64,000 nt of DNA from Candidatus Latescibacterota bacterium (lineage in GTDB: Bacteria; JAAXHH01), in contig JAJEAN010000007.1 in NCBI GenBank assembly GCA_022822725.1, positions 812,382 to 876,381 of the forward strand, given 5' to 3'. The notes under the pieces were generated by a model that saw only the letters and a list, made by a program, of their open reading frames with translations, searched no databases and was not told the DNA's origin. The position numbers were made by a program, and so were the translations under genes. This document shows positions 42,985 to 52,469 of the stretch, piece by piece (the stretch's first letter is position 1; the number at the start of each line of letters is the position of its first letter).

Positions 42985-44691
42985 TCATGCCCGTACTTCG
43001 CTCACGTCGTGGATGGTATACTGGTAGCCCTGTTCCGTAAGAAAGAGCTGACGGTTCACGGCATAGTCCTGGTCCAGGGTGTTCCGCGTGATGAGCGAAT
43101 AGAAAATGGCGGCGGAGCCGTCCGCCTTGGGCCGGAGAATCCGCCCGAGCCGCTGGGCTTCCTCCTGGCGGGACCCGAAGGTGCCCGATATCTGTATCGC
43201 CACGTTGGCGTCCGGCAGGTCGATGGCGAAATTGGCGACCTTGGACACCACGAGACGCTTGAGTTCGCCGTTTCTGAACCGGGTGTAGAGATCGAGGCGG
43301 GCCTGGAGCGGCGTGCTGCCGGTGATCAGGGGAAAATCGAACAACGCGGCGATCTGCTTGAGTTGTCTCACGTACAGTCCGATGATCAGGACCTGGTCCG
43401 AGGGATGTTGTTCCAGCAAGGCGCGGATGATCTCGGTCTTGCGGCTGTTCTCCGAGGCGATCCTGAACTTGTCTCGGCGGTTGGCCACGGCGTAGGACAT
43501 GCGACGCGCTTCGGGCAGATCGATCCGTATTTCACGGCAGTACGCCTCCGCGATCCAGCCCTGGCGCTCGAGCAGCTTCCACGGCATGTCGTACCGGCGG
43601 GGGCCGATCAGGCTGAAGACGTCGTCCTCCCGGCCATCCTCTCGGACCAGCGTCGCGGTAAGGCCGAGGCGCCGCCGGGCCTGGATCTCCGCCGTGTACC
43701 GGAAAACCGGGGCGGGGAGCAAATGGACCTCGTCGTAGATGATGAGGCCCCAGCCTTTCTGGTCGAAGAGGCCGAAATGCTCGAATTCGTCCCCTTTGCT
43801 CTTCCTGTAGGTCAGAATCTGGTAGGTTGCCAGGGTTACGGGCCGGATCTGTTTCGTCTCACCGGAATACTCGCCGATATGCTCTTCCGACAGCGAGGTC
43901 TTCTCGATCAGTTCCTCCCGCCACTGGCGCAGGGCCACCGTGTTGGCCGTCAGCACGAGGGTGTGGCACTTCAGAACGGCCATCGCTCCGAGGGCCACGA
44001 TGGTCTTCCCGGCACCGCAGGGCAACACGATGACCCCGTTGCCTCCCTGCGGCTCCCCGTTCATGTGAAACGCGCCGACCGCATCCTGCTGGTATTCCCG
44101 CATGCTGAAGGATTTCCGGTCTCCGGTACCGGTGCGCAGGTTGATTTCCAGCGGGGCGCCTTCGACGTATCCCGCCAGGTCCTCCACGGGAAACCCGACT
44201 TTGATCAGCGCCTGCTTGATGTGGCCGCGGAACCGGTCTCCCACCTGAACCCTTCGCTCGTCCAGGGGCTGCGCGAGGAACTGCTTGACCGAAGGCAGGC
44301 CGGAAACCTCCGCGATCAGGGCGGGGTCGTCGGACTCGAGGACCAGCCTGCCGTCTTCCTTGTGCAGGCGAAGCTGCCCGTACCGGTCGATGAAATCGCA
44401 GATCTCGCGGCGGATGTTCTGCGGGATCTCGTACTTGCTCAGGTTTTCAAGCGATTCGAGCACGCCGTCGGCGTTCATGCCGGCCGAGGCGGCGTTCCAG
44501 AGGGAAAGCGGACTCAGGCGGTAGACGTGGATATGCTCCGGCGACTTCTCCAGTTCCGCGAACCGGGCCAGCGCGTCCCTGGCATCCTCGTAGCGCGGAT
44601 GGTCGACTTCGACGAGGATGGTGCGGTCGCTCTGTACGATCAATGGGTTTTTCAGGTCAGGCAAGGATATCCCCCGGGTTCCATCCTGCAC
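42985..44691 (-). CDS. XPB/Rad25-like superfamily 2 DNA helicase
   Basis: A 568-residue SF2 helicase of the bacterial XPB type. An N-terminal helicase C-domain-like XPB_DRD region (about 20-200) precedes RecA domain 1 with Walker A LPCGAGKT and DEVH, the XPB hallmark RED loop (VREDGRED), and RecA domain 2 with VVSKVANFAIDLPDA and QRLGRILRPK. XPB helicases unwind DNA in nucleotide excision repair; bacterial homologues often pair with a nuclease such as Bax1-like XPG. No such partner is adjacent. The GTG start at 44691 is tentative. It lies 15 bases after the Sua5/YrdC gene. Confidence 0.9.
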   Translation of the reverse strand: MQDGTRGISLPDLKNPLIVQSDRTILVEVDHPRYEDARDALARFAELEKSPEHIHVYRLSPLSLWNAASAGMNADGVLESLENLSKYEIPQNIRREICDFIDRYGQLRLHKEDGRLVLESDDPALIAEVSGLPSVKQFLAQPLDERRVQVGDRFRGHIKQALIKVGFPVEDLAGYVEGAPLEINLRTGTGDRKSFSMREYQQDAVGAFHMNGEPQGGNGVIVLPCGAGKTIVALGAMAVLKCHTLVLTANTVALRQWREELIEKTSLSEEHIGEYSGETKQIRPVTLATYQILTYRKSKGDEFEHFGLFDQKGWGLIIYDEVHLLPAPVFRYTAEIQARRRLGLTATLVREDGREDDVFSLIGPRRYDMPWKLLERQGWIAEAYCREIRIDLPEARRMSYAVANRRDKFRIASENSRKTEIIRALLEQHPSDQVLIIGLYVRQLKQIAALFDFPLITGSTPLQARLDLYTRFRNGELKRLVVSKVANFAIDLPDANVAIQISGTFGSRQEEAQRLGRILRPKADGSAAIFYSLITRNTLDQDYAVNRQLFLTEQGYQYTIHDVSEVRA

Positions 44692-44706
44692 TGCGTCCGG
44701 TGCCGC

Positions 44707-45339
44707 TCATAGGTGCCAGGCGTTCTCGACCCGGCTCAAGGGTGTACACCCCGCGCGGATCAGCCGCGGCGTTCCCGCGGATACGTCCACCACCGTCGAA
44801 GGCTGGTCCGAAGGCGATCGACCGCCATCGAGTATCAGGTCGACCCGGTCGCCCAACCGGGCGGCCACATCCTCCGCCGTAAGGGGTTCCGGCTCACCGG
44901 AGCGGTTGGCGCTGGGTGCGGTCACGGGGCTGCCCGCCGCGCGGCACAAAGCTCCCGCGATCGCCGCGCCGCTGTGTCTGACCCCGATCGTGGCGCCTCC
45001 ACCCAGCAGTTCCCGTGGCACGCTGTCCAGCGCGGGCAAAACCAGGGTCAGCGGTCCGGGCCAGCATGCGTCCATCACCGCATGGACACGTTCGGGGATG
45101 CACCGGACCAGGTTTGCCAGGTCCTTCCGGTGGGAAACGAGTACCAGGATCGGCTTGGATTCGTCTCTGCCCTTGGCTTCATAGATGCGCCGGATCGCGG
45201 CGGGATTGGTACCGTCCGCGCCCAGTCCGTACACCGTTTCGGTTGGAAAAGCCACGAGTCCCCCGGCGCGTATTATGCCCGCGGCCTCCTGCAGTATGGA
45301 ACAGTCCGGCCGCACCGGATCGACAGTCAGTACCCTCAT
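44707..45339 (-). CDS. L-threonylcarbamoyladenylate synthase (Sua5/YciO/YrdC family)
   Basis: A 210-residue YrdC-domain protein. It has GGLVAFPTETVYGLGADG near the N-terminus, the KGRDESKPILVLV nucleotide-binding region, WPGPLTLVL, and TAPSANRSGEPEP. It makes threonylcarbamoyl-AMP from threonine, bicarbonate and ATP for t6A37 tRNA modification. ATG 45339 is chosen as the usual N-terminus; 45369 is possible. Neighbours on the same strand are purD upstream and the XPB-like helicase downstream. Confidence 0.9.
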   Translation of the reverse strand: MRVLTVDPVRPDCSILQEAAGIIRAGGLVAFPTETVYGLGADGTNPAAIRRIYEAKGRDESKPILVLVSHRKDLANLVRCIPERVHAVMDACWPGPLTLVLPALDSVPRELLGGGATIGVRHSGAAIAGALCRAAGSPVTAPSANRSGEPEPLTAEDVAARLGDRVDLILDGGRSPSDQPSTVVDVSAGTPRLIRAGCTPLSRVENAWHL

Positions 45340-45399
45340 GTTTTCGCATCCGATCGACCTGACGCGCATGGCAACGGAACCCGGTTGGTCCACGCGGGC

Positions 45400-46677
45400 C
45401 TAGGCCATTCTGCGCAGGCCCTTCCGGCCGATGTCCCTGCGGAAGTAACGATGCTCGAACCGTATCCGTTCCACCGCCTCGTAAGCCCGGTCGATGGAGG
45501 CCCCGAGATCGTCGGCCAGGGCCGTCACGCCCACGATCCGGCCGCCGTTGGTCACCAGTTTTCCATCGCGCCTGGCCGTATCGGCATGAAAGGCCAGGAC
45601 ATCGTCCATTTCGTCCAGCCGGTCCAGCCCGTTTATCTCCATCCCTTTTTCGTATTCGCCGGGATATCCACCGGAAGCCACCACCACGCAGGTGGCGGCC
45701 TTCCGCTTCCAGGTCAGGGGCCGGTCGGGCATCCTGCCCTCGCTGATGCCGGCCGCCAGTTCCGCGAAATCGTCCTCGAGGAGCGGCAGGATGACCTGGG
45801 TCTCGGGATCGCCGAAACGGCTGTTGAATTCCACCACCATCGGGCCCTGGCCGGTCATCATGATGCCGCAATACAACACCCCTCTGAAAGGCCGTCCCCG
45901 TTTCCTCATGCCGAGTACCGCGGGTTCGATGATCCGATCCAGGATGTCCTCCATCGCGCCTTCGTCGATCACCGGCGCCGGTGCGTAAGCGCCCATGCCC
46001 CCGGTGTTGGGCCCCGTATCGCCGTCGTGGATGGGCTTGTGGTCCTGCGACGGGACCAGCGGCAGGACCCGTTCTCCATCGGTGATCGCGAACACGGACG
46101 CCTCCTCGCCTTCCATGAACGCCTCCACGACCACGTTCCGACCCGCATCGCCGAACTGCCTGTCGGTCATCACGACGTCAAGCGCCGCCATGGCTTCCTC
46201 GACGGTCCGGCACACCAGCGCACCCTTGCCGGCGGCCAGTCCGTCGGCTTTAATCACGATCGGTGCGCCCTGTTCGCCCACATACGCCCTTGCCGCGTCC
46301 ACATCTGAAAATACCGCGAACGCGGCCGTGGGGATGCCTTCCTCCCGCATCATCTGCTTGGCGAACACCTTGCTCCATTCGATTTCGGCGGCCGCCCGTG
46401 TCGGGCCGAAAGCCCGCATGCCCAGGCTTTCCACCGCGTCGACCACGCCGGCTTCCAGTGCGCCGTCGGGTCCGACCACCACCAGGTCCACCCCGTTTTC
46501 GCGGGCAAAGCCGGCGATCCCGCGTGCGTCTTCCGGAGCGATGTCGACGCATTTTCCGAGCGCGGCGATGCCCGGATTGCCAGGAGCGGCATACAGTTCC
46601 TTCACGAGGGCCGATCTTCGCAGCGCCCAGGCCAGCGTGTGTTCTCTTCCTCCCTTGCCGACGACAAGTACGTTCAT
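45400..46677 (-). CDS. purD: Phosphoribosylamine-glycine ligase
   Basis: A 425-residue ATP-grasp enzyme of purine synthesis that joins phosphoribosylamine and glycine to form GAR. It starts MNVLVVGKGGREHTLAWAL as in PurD (one Gly differs from the common GSGGREHA). Later motifs are FGPTRAAAEIEWSK, PIVIKADGLAAGKGA, the grasp segment SQDHKPIHDGDTGPNTGGMGAY, and MVVEFNSRFGDPE. Length is normal for the family. No other pur genes are adjacent. The Sua5/YrdC gene follows 60 bases downstream. Confidence 0.95.
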   Translation of the reverse strand: MNVLVVGKGGREHTLAWALRRSALVKELYAAPGNPGIAALGKCVDIAPEDARGIAGFARENGVDLVVVGPDGALEAGVVDAVESLGMRAFGPTRAAAEIEWSKVFAKQMMREEGIPTAAFAVFSDVDAARAYVGEQGAPIVIKADGLAAGKGALVCRTVEEAMAALDVVMTDRQFGDAGRNVVVEAFMEGEEASVFAITDGERVLPLVPSQDHKPIHDGDTGPNTGGMGAYAPAPVIDEGAMEDILDRIIEPAVLGMRKRGRPFRGVLYCGIMMTGQGPMVVEFNSRFGDPETQVILPLLEDDFAELAAGISEGRMPDRPLTWKRKAATCVVVASGGYPGEYEKGMEINGLDRLDEMDDVLAFHADTARRDGKLVTNGGRIVGVTALADDLGASIDRAYEAVERIRFEHRYFRRDIGRKGLRRMA

Positions 46678-46740
46678 GGCGTCTCCGGATTACGGGGCGG
46701 TGGGACCGTGAACAACAAATCCATACCACAGATCACACGT

Positions 46741-46846
46741 GACTGGATCAGGTCCGCTTGCGATTGGAAAAGGTCTGTGCGCGACTGGACAAGACCCGTA
46801 CGAGATTGGATCAAGATCCGCCTGCGACTGGATATGATCCGCGTGC
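46741..46846. repeat. 21-base tandem repeat, five copies
   Basis: Five head-to-tail units, four of 21 and one of 22 bases, of type GACTGGATCAGGTCCGCTTG plus C, with many substitutions between copies. The array lies 63 bases upstream of the purD start and just before the AT-rich promoter region of the S41 protease gene. Confidence 0.85.
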
Positions 46847-46883
46847 GCGGGTCTGCATTCCGAAGGGATGTACGGTGAAACCT

Positions 46884-46915
46884 TTGAAATGTCGTGGGCG
46901 TTCATACTGTATAAT
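46884..46915 (+). promoter_or_regulatory. Distal promoter candidate for the ctpA operon
   Basis: TTGAAA (46884-46889) and a perfect TATAAT (46910-46915) with a 20-base spacer, in an AT-rich dip. The spacer is long, but the -10 is exact. Confidence 0.4.
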
Positions 46916-47087
46916 GAATAGGGCTGTGCCTGCGTAAACGCATTCGGGGATGGCCGCGGGACCACATGGAATCCACCCGGCCCCTCGACAGGGTGATGAT
47001 TAGCGAGATCGGAAAAGTTAACGAAACACCCGGGGAATGTCAAGGTGTGAACACGAAAATCACCATTGCTCGAATCCCTGAAAACCA

Positions 47088-47115
47088 TTGACATGGCACC
47101 TTCCTGCTTTAGTTT
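47088..47115 (+). promoter_or_regulatory. Proximal promoter candidate for the ctpA operon
   Basis: An exact TTGACA (47088-47093) is followed after 16 bases by TAGTTT (47110-47115); the sequence continues TTAC. Layout and TAnnTT -10 match the tRNA-Phe promoter. The leader would be about 125 bases. Confidence 0.5.
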
Positions 47116-47133
47116 TACATAGATTCATCGATA

Positions 47134-47154
47134 CCGGTGGGCGGCCTTCACCGG
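47134..47154 (+). other. Inverted repeat in the ctpA leader
   Basis: CCGGTG and CACCGG form a six-base stem around a nine-base loop, about 90 bases before the start codon. No T-tract follows, so it is not a typical terminator. Confidence 0.35.
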
Positions 47155-47246
47155 ACGCATACTGCCCGAGTGCATGCTGAAGGCTGTTTCCGTCGCGAAC
47201 CAGGTAGCATTCCGGGCGGAAGAACGGGACGAAGGAGTCTGGCCAA

Positions 47247-48923
47247 ATGTCGATCCTGAAGAAACCGAAATACGCCATCCTGCTGGTTTTTGTCGCGGTC
47301 GGGTCGTTTCTGCTGGGCAGTGCGGCCGACCGGACGATCCATGCGGCGGACAATATCTTCTCGAGCACCAGGCTGCTGATGGGCGTGCTCAACCTGGTCA
47401 ACGACAACTACGTGGAGGAAGTCGAGCCCGGCGAACTGATCTACGCCGCGATCGACGGCATGCTCGAGGTGCTCGACCCCCATTCCAGCTTCATGAGCAA
47501 GGAGAGCTTCGCCGAAATGGGCGAGCGGTTCAGCGGGAATTTCTATGGCATCGGCATCGAGTTCGACGTCCTGGATGGATTCCTGTACGTGATTTCAGTG
47601 ATCGACGAATCGCCATCGGAAGCCGTCGGCCTTCAATCCGGGGATCGAATCGTCCGGATCGACGGTGCATCGGCGATCGGCATCAAGCACGAAGAGGTCA
47701 GGCAGAAACTGCGTGGGGAGAAAGGGACCATGGTGGACGTAACCATCGAACGTCCCGGTGTCGAGGAGCGGTTCGACGTGACGATAACCCGCGATCGTAT
47801 CCCCATACGCAGCGTCAGGACATTCTTCATGCTGGAAGACCAGACGGGATACATCCAGTTGATCCGGTTTGCCAAAACCACCTCGCGTGAACTGGAGGCC
47901 GCCCTGGTCCGGCTGCAGCAGGACGGCATGCAGCGGCTGGTACTCGACCTCAGAGGCAATTCGGGGGGCTACCTGGACCAGGCGGTAGAAGTGTCCAGCA
48001 AATTCATTCCCGAAGGCCGCGTAATCGTCAAGACCATGGGCAGGAACCGGAGTTCCAACCAGACGTTCCATTCGCTGAGTGGCATAAACCACCGGGAAAT
48101 GCCCCTCGTGATTTTGCTGGACCACCGTTCCGCCTCGGCGTCCGAAATCGTGGCGGGCGCCGTTCAGGACTGGGACCGGGGCGTAATCGCCGGCACCCGC
48201 AGTTTCGGCAAGGGCCTCGTTCAGACCCTCTTCTCGGAGCCTCACCTGACGGACGGATCCGCGCTCAAGCTGACGACGGCCAGGTACTTCACCCCGAGCG
48301 GCCGGATGATCCAGCGGGACTATAAGAACAAGTCCTTCCAGGAGTATATCGAAGGCTCGTTCAGCGAGGCCGGGGAGGACGGGGAGGAAGCGGGATCCGG
48401 TACGGGTGAGGGACCGGCAGACCAGGCAGAATCCGAGGGCCAGGCAGAATCCAGGGACATCCCTGAGCGCACGGAATTCACCACCGCCGCAGGGCGTACG
48501 GTCTATGGGGATGGCGGCATTACTCCCGACGTCGTGATCGCGGCCCCGAAACGCACATACCCCTTCGTAATCGGCAAGTACAGGGGTTGGGTGCCTTTCG
48601 ACCGGGCCTGTTTCGAATTCGCCAACACCTACGGCGTATCCCGGCAGGATCTCAAGGATGACTTCGAGATCTTCCTGCGGGAGTTCCAGGTCGACCAGGC
48701 GATGCTGGAAGCGTTCAAGGTCCAGGTCCGGGATTCGGGGATGTCTTTCTCCGACGAGGAATTCAATGAAGACCTGGACATCGTCGAACTCCAGCTGAAG
48801 CGGGCGCTCGCGCGGAATCTCTGGGGTGACGAGGAAGCAAACCGCGTGGCCGCGGCCGGAGACGAGCAACTCCAGCAGGCTCTTCAGTTGTTTGACTCTC
48901 ACGAGATGCTGGTCCGGCATTAG
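47247..48923 (+). CDS. S41 family C-terminal processing peptidase (CtpA-like)
   Basis: A 558-residue exported or anchored serine protease. An N-terminal hydrophobic segment (about 8-28) is followed by a helical region (MLEVLDPHSSFMS), a PDZ domain (about 95-180, GIGIEFDVLDGFLYVI), and the S41 catalytic core with S297 (SASASE) and K322 (SFGKGLVQ). Residues about 371-412 form an acidic Gly/Ala/Glu-rich insertion before the conserved YGDGGITPDVV. The C-terminal 130 residues are helical. Such proteases trim periplasmic proteins and control murein hydrolases. It heads a plus-strand run of envelope genes. Confidence 0.92.
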   Translation: MSILKKPKYAILLVFVAVGSFLLGSAADRTIHAADNIFSSTRLLMGVLNLVNDNYVEEVEPGELIYAAIDGMLEVLDPHSSFMSKESFAEMGERFSGNFYGIGIEFDVLDGFLYVISVIDESPSEAVGLQSGDRIVRIDGASAIGIKHEEVRQKLRGEKGTMVDVTIERPGVEERFDVTITRDRIPIRSVRTFFMLEDQTGYIQLIRFAKTTSRELEAALVRLQQDGMQRLVLDLRGNSGGYLDQAVEVSSKFIPEGRVIVKTMGRNRSSNQTFHSLSGINHREMPLVILLDHRSASASEIVAGAVQDWDRGVIAGTRSFGKGLVQTLFSEPHLTDGSALKLTTARYFTPSGRMIQRDYKNKSFQEYIEGSFSEAGEDGEEAGSGTGEGPADQAESEGQAESRDIPERTEFTTAAGRTVYGDGGITPDVVIAAPKRTYPFVIGKYRGWVPFDRACFEFANTYGVSRQDLKDDFEIFLREFQVDQAMLEAFKVQVRDSGMSFSDEEFNEDLDIVELQLKRALARNLWGDEEANRVAAAGDEQLQQALQLFDSHEMLVRH

Positions 48924-49073
48924 CGTATTCCGTAATCTGGATCGAGAGCGGATCGGACTGCCCGGATCGCCCGGTCTTCACCGTGCGCACAAGACATACG
49001 GAGCGCACGTAACACACGGACCGCACGGACCACATAGCACACGGGCAATGCCGGAGAACGCCAAGGACTGACC

Positions 49074-52000
49074 GTGCCGAGTAAATCCACCCCTTCCACC
49101 TGGCACGCGCTGCGCATCCGGCTCCACGCGCTGCGCATCCGAAGCCGATGGATCGTCATCGCCGAAGGACTGCTCACCGCCGGCGCGCTGATCTGCATCC
49201 TCGTGCTGGCCCTTGCCGCGCTCGAATCCTACCTGTATCTCGACCGGACGGTCCGCCTGGGACTGATTGCGGCGGGGATCCTCCTCCTCGCGGCGTGGCC
49301 TGTCCGGCGCTGCATACACCGCCTGCGTTTCGGTCTGTCCGACGAGGACCTCGCACGGCGGGTCGATCGACAGTACCCCGATCTGAGCGACCGGGTCACC
49401 GTGGCGCTGCAACTGGCCCGGCAGCGCAAGACGGGTTCCAGGGATTCCGGGACCTCACCCGCCCTGCTGGACGCGGCGGTGTCGGAAACCGCGCGATACA
49501 CCGAGTCGGTGGATTTCAGCGAAGCGGACCAGCGGCACCGCATCGCCCGGTCCGCCAAAGGATTCGGTATAGCCGCGCTCCTGGTGCTGATCGCGATGGC
49601 CGCCTATGGCGCGCCGTTTGCCGGCGCGCTGAACCGCCTGGCCAGTCCCCTGAGCCATTTCCAGCCTCCGCAACGTACGTTTCTGAGCGTTTTGCCGGGC
49701 GATGTGGAAGTAACGTCGGGCGGACAGGTCACGATCATGGCCGAAGCGTCCGGGGAGCGACCCGACCGGGCCTTGCTGCAACTGGTCTCCGACGACGGAT
49801 TGAGGAATACCATGGAGATGAAGGTCACGGCGCCTTCAACCTACGCCCATACCGTGCGGGATATCCGGGAGAACCTGACCTACATCGTCGAAGCCGGCGA
49901 CGCCGCCACCCGTCCCTTCCGTATAGACGCCATAGACCGTCCGTTCCTCGGTGGGTTGCGCCTGAACTATCGTTATCCGTCCTATACCAGGCTGGCGCCC
50001 AGAACCACCAAGGAAGGCGGAGATATCGTTGCACTGAAGGGAACGAGGGTGGAACTGACCGCCGTGAATGCGGGCCGGGACCTGTCGGAAGCGGCGCTTT
50101 ACCTCGAGCATGCGGACAGAACCGTAGCCATGGAGGCGGCGAACGACACGGCCGCGGCATCGCTGACCGTGCGGTCGGACGGGCGGTACCGCATCACGCT
50201 GCGCAACGCGGACGGCCATGAAAACGTGAATCCCGCCTGGTACCGGATCATCGCGCTGCCGGACCGCATGCCGTCCCTGCGGATCCTGTCTCCGGGCCGG
50301 GACGCCGACCTCACGGAGAACATGGTCGTTCCGTTTCTGGTATCGGCCACGGACGACTTCGGATTCTCAGCCATGAACCTGATTCACCGGAAGGAGCCTG
50401 AAGGCGAAGAACAGGTCAAACCCATCCCCGTGGACACGGAGTCCACCATGATGACGCAGCCCTTCGTCTGGGACCTGTCCAATGAGAACCTGTTTCCGGG
50501 GGACGTGGTCTCCTACCGGATTGAAATATACGACAACGACACGGTATCGGGTCCCAAACGGGCGGTTAGCCGAACCTACACGGTCCGGTTTCCATCGATC
50601 GAAGAGATTTACGAACAGATCGACCAATCGCAGGAGCAGCAGGTCTCCGACATGGAAGACCTGCTGGAAGCACAGGAAGAATCCAGGGAGAAGATCCAGG
50701 CGTTGAACCGGACGCTCGAACAGAAGGCGCGGCAGGAAGCGGAAGGGGTTCAGACGGAGGAATTGGCCTGGGAGCAGAAGAAGGAAATCGAATCCGTCCT
50801 GGCCGGCCAGGAGCAGGCGACCGACGAACTCCTCAAGGCGGCCGAAGCGATGAAGGCGGCCATGGAAACCCTTGAGGACCACGATTCCACGAGCCAGGAG
50901 CTCATCGAAAAGATGGACCAGCTGAGAAAGCTGTTCCAGGAGATCGCCACCCCCGAACTGCTCGAGGCCATGCGGGACCTGAAACAAGCCCTTCAGTCCA
51001 TCGACGACGAACAGCTGAAAGCGTCGATGGAAGCGTTCGAATTCGAGCAGGAGGAGTTCCTGAAACGACTGGAGCGCAGCCTTTCGATCCTGAAGCGCAT
51101 ACGGACGGAGCAACAGTTGATGGCCGCTGTTCGCCAGACACAGGACCTCGCCGCACGGCAGGACGAACTGCGCTACGCCACGGAGAATACGTCGGACGGC
51201 AGGGAAGGGTCGGAACTGGCGGAAAAGCAGGAGCAGCTGGGCAAGGATACGGGGTCCCTGCAACGCGGCCTCGAAAGCCTGGCCAGCGAAATGGAGGTGT
51301 TCCCGGACATGCCTTCTGAAAGTGTTCGGGACGCGTCCGGGGAAATGGAACGCCGGGGAATGACAGAATCCATGGAACAGATTGCCTCGCAGCTCAAAAC
51401 GGGCAGGATGGGGCAGGCGATGGAAGGCCAGCAAGAAATGTCCCAGGCGCTTACCGGCCTGGGGCAGCAACTGCAGGAGATCCAGGACCAGCTGCAGGAA
51501 GACCGGATGAGGGAAATCGCCGAGGGCATGCGCCGCGCGATGCACAATCTCGTCGACCTCTCCGTCGGCCAGGAGGACCTAAACGAACGCACGCGTCGGC
51601 CGGGCGGGTCCGTTACCCGGATCGATGTGCTGTCGGAGGACCAGCAGGGACTTTCGGACGGTGCAACGCTCGTAACCAACGATCTTGTATCCATCGCCCG
51701 GAAGACGATGTTCATTTCGCCATCCATCGGACGAGCGCTGGGAGAAACCCTCAACAGCATGGATCGTGCGGAGGGCCACCTGGCCGAACAGGAACGCGAT
51801 TCCGCCGCCGAGGAGCAACTGGCCGCCATGGAGTCGCTGAACGAGACCGTGCTCGCCCTGCAGCGGGCCATGCGAGACATGGCGAATTCCGGTTCGTCCT
51901 CCGGCATGATGGATCTCATCGAGCGGCTGCAGGGCATGGCGAGACAACAGACCGGGATCAACGACCAGATGAACCAGATGATGGACGAGTCGGAAGGAGA

Positions 52001-52466
52001 AATGGACCTGCGGACCCAGGCGCAGGTTTCCAGGCTGGCGGCCCGGCAGGAAGCGCTGCGAAAAAGCCTCCAACAGCTGCGACAGGAGCAGCAGGCCAAC
52101 CAGGGCCAGGTCCTCGGACGACTGCAGCAAATCGAGAGAGAGATGGAAAATACGGTACGCGAACTGCAACAGTACCAGATCGACCCCGGCCTGTTGGAGC
52201 GCCAGCAACGGATCCTGTCCAGGCTGCTGGACGCTTCGAGGTCCATACGCGGCCGGCAGCGCGAGGAAAGGCGGCGGGCGGCCCCGGGCGAGGATTTGGC
52301 AACCCGACCTTCACCCGGCGGATTGTCCGACGACCTGACCCGGTTCGAACGCACCTTGCGTGACGATGTCATGGGCCGTATCGAGGAAGGCGCTTATCCC
52401 CAGGAATACGAAGCGCTCATTCGCGCCTATTTCCGAGCACTTTCAAACGTACCGGTCGTCAACTAG
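49074..52466 (+). CDS. DUF4175 family membrane protein with giant coiled coil
   Basis: An 1130-residue protein from GTG 49074 behind AAGGA. Three hydrophobic helices lie near the N-terminus (about 27-50, 60-78 and 161-182), followed by beta-rich extracytoplasmic segments (about 200-500). From about 510 to 1090 there is a very long Gln/Glu/Arg-rich helical region with strong coiled-coil character (QEQQVSDMEDLLEAQEESRE and similar). This matches DUF4175 proteins, often found near MoxR/BatA-type operons; none of those are here. It lies between an S41 protease and a TPR protein gene (3-base gap). The function is unknown; an envelope scaffold is a reasonable guess. Confidence 0.82.
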   Translation: MPSKSTPSTWHALRIRLHALRIRSRWIVIAEGLLTAGALICILVLALAALESYLYLDRTVRLGLIAAGILLLAAWPVRRCIHRLRFGLSDEDLARRVDRQYPDLSDRVTVALQLARQRKTGSRDSGTSPALLDAAVSETARYTESVDFSEADQRHRIARSAKGFGIAALLVLIAMAAYGAPFAGALNRLASPLSHFQPPQRTFLSVLPGDVEVTSGGQVTIMAEASGERPDRALLQLVSDDGLRNTMEMKVTAPSTYAHTVRDIRENLTYIVEAGDAATRPFRIDAIDRPFLGGLRLNYRYPSYTRLAPRTTKEGGDIVALKGTRVELTAVNAGRDLSEAALYLEHADRTVAMEAANDTAAASLTVRSDGRYRITLRNADGHENVNPAWYRIIALPDRMPSLRILSPGRDADLTENMVVPFLVSATDDFGFSAMNLIHRKEPEGEEQVKPIPVDTESTMMTQPFVWDLSNENLFPGDVVSYRIEIYDNDTVSGPKRAVSRTYTVRFPSIEEIYEQIDQSQEQQVSDMEDLLEAQEESREKIQALNRTLEQKARQEAEGVQTEELAWEQKKEIESVLAGQEQATDELLKAAEAMKAAMETLEDHDSTSQELIEKMDQLRKLFQEIATPELLEAMRDLKQALQSIDDEQLKASMEAFEFEQEEFLKRLERSLSILKRIRTEQQLMAAVRQTQDLAARQDELRYATENTSDGREGSELAEKQEQLGKDTGSLQRGLESLASEMEVFPDMPSESVRDASGEMERRGMTESMEQIASQLKTGRMGQAMEGQQEMSQALTGLGQQLQEIQDQLQEDRMREIAEGMRRAMHNLVDLSVGQEDLNERTRRPGGSVTRIDVLSEDQQGLSDGATLVTNDLVSIARKTMFISPSIGRALGETLNSMDRAEGHLAEQERDSAAEEQLAAMESLNETVLALQRAMRDMANSGSSSGMMDLIERLQGMARQQTGINDQMNQMMDESEGEMDLRTQAQVSRLAARQEALRKSLQQLRQEQQANQGQVLGRLQQIEREMENTVRELQQYQIDPGLLERQQRILSRLLDASRSIRGRQREERRRAAPGEDLATRPSPGGLSDDLTRFERTLRDDVMGRIEEGAYPQEYEALIRAYFRALSNVPVVN

Positions 52467-52469
52467 GCG

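Larger units (their letters stand above)
46678..47246. other. Gene-free region between purD and ctpA
   Basis: A 569-base stretch with no convincing gene. It holds a 21-base tandem repeat (46741-46846), a perfect TATAAT with TTGAAA (46884-46915), a second promoter candidate (47088-47115), an inverted repeat CCGGTG/CACCGG (47134-47154) and the ctpA ribosome site GAAGGAG (47231-47237). If the first promoter is used, the leader is about 325 bases long. Confidence 0.7.

Noticed and set aside
43009-44712. 567-codon plus-strand open frame
   Set aside because: Antisense to the XPB-like helicase, whose motifs are clear on the minus strand.
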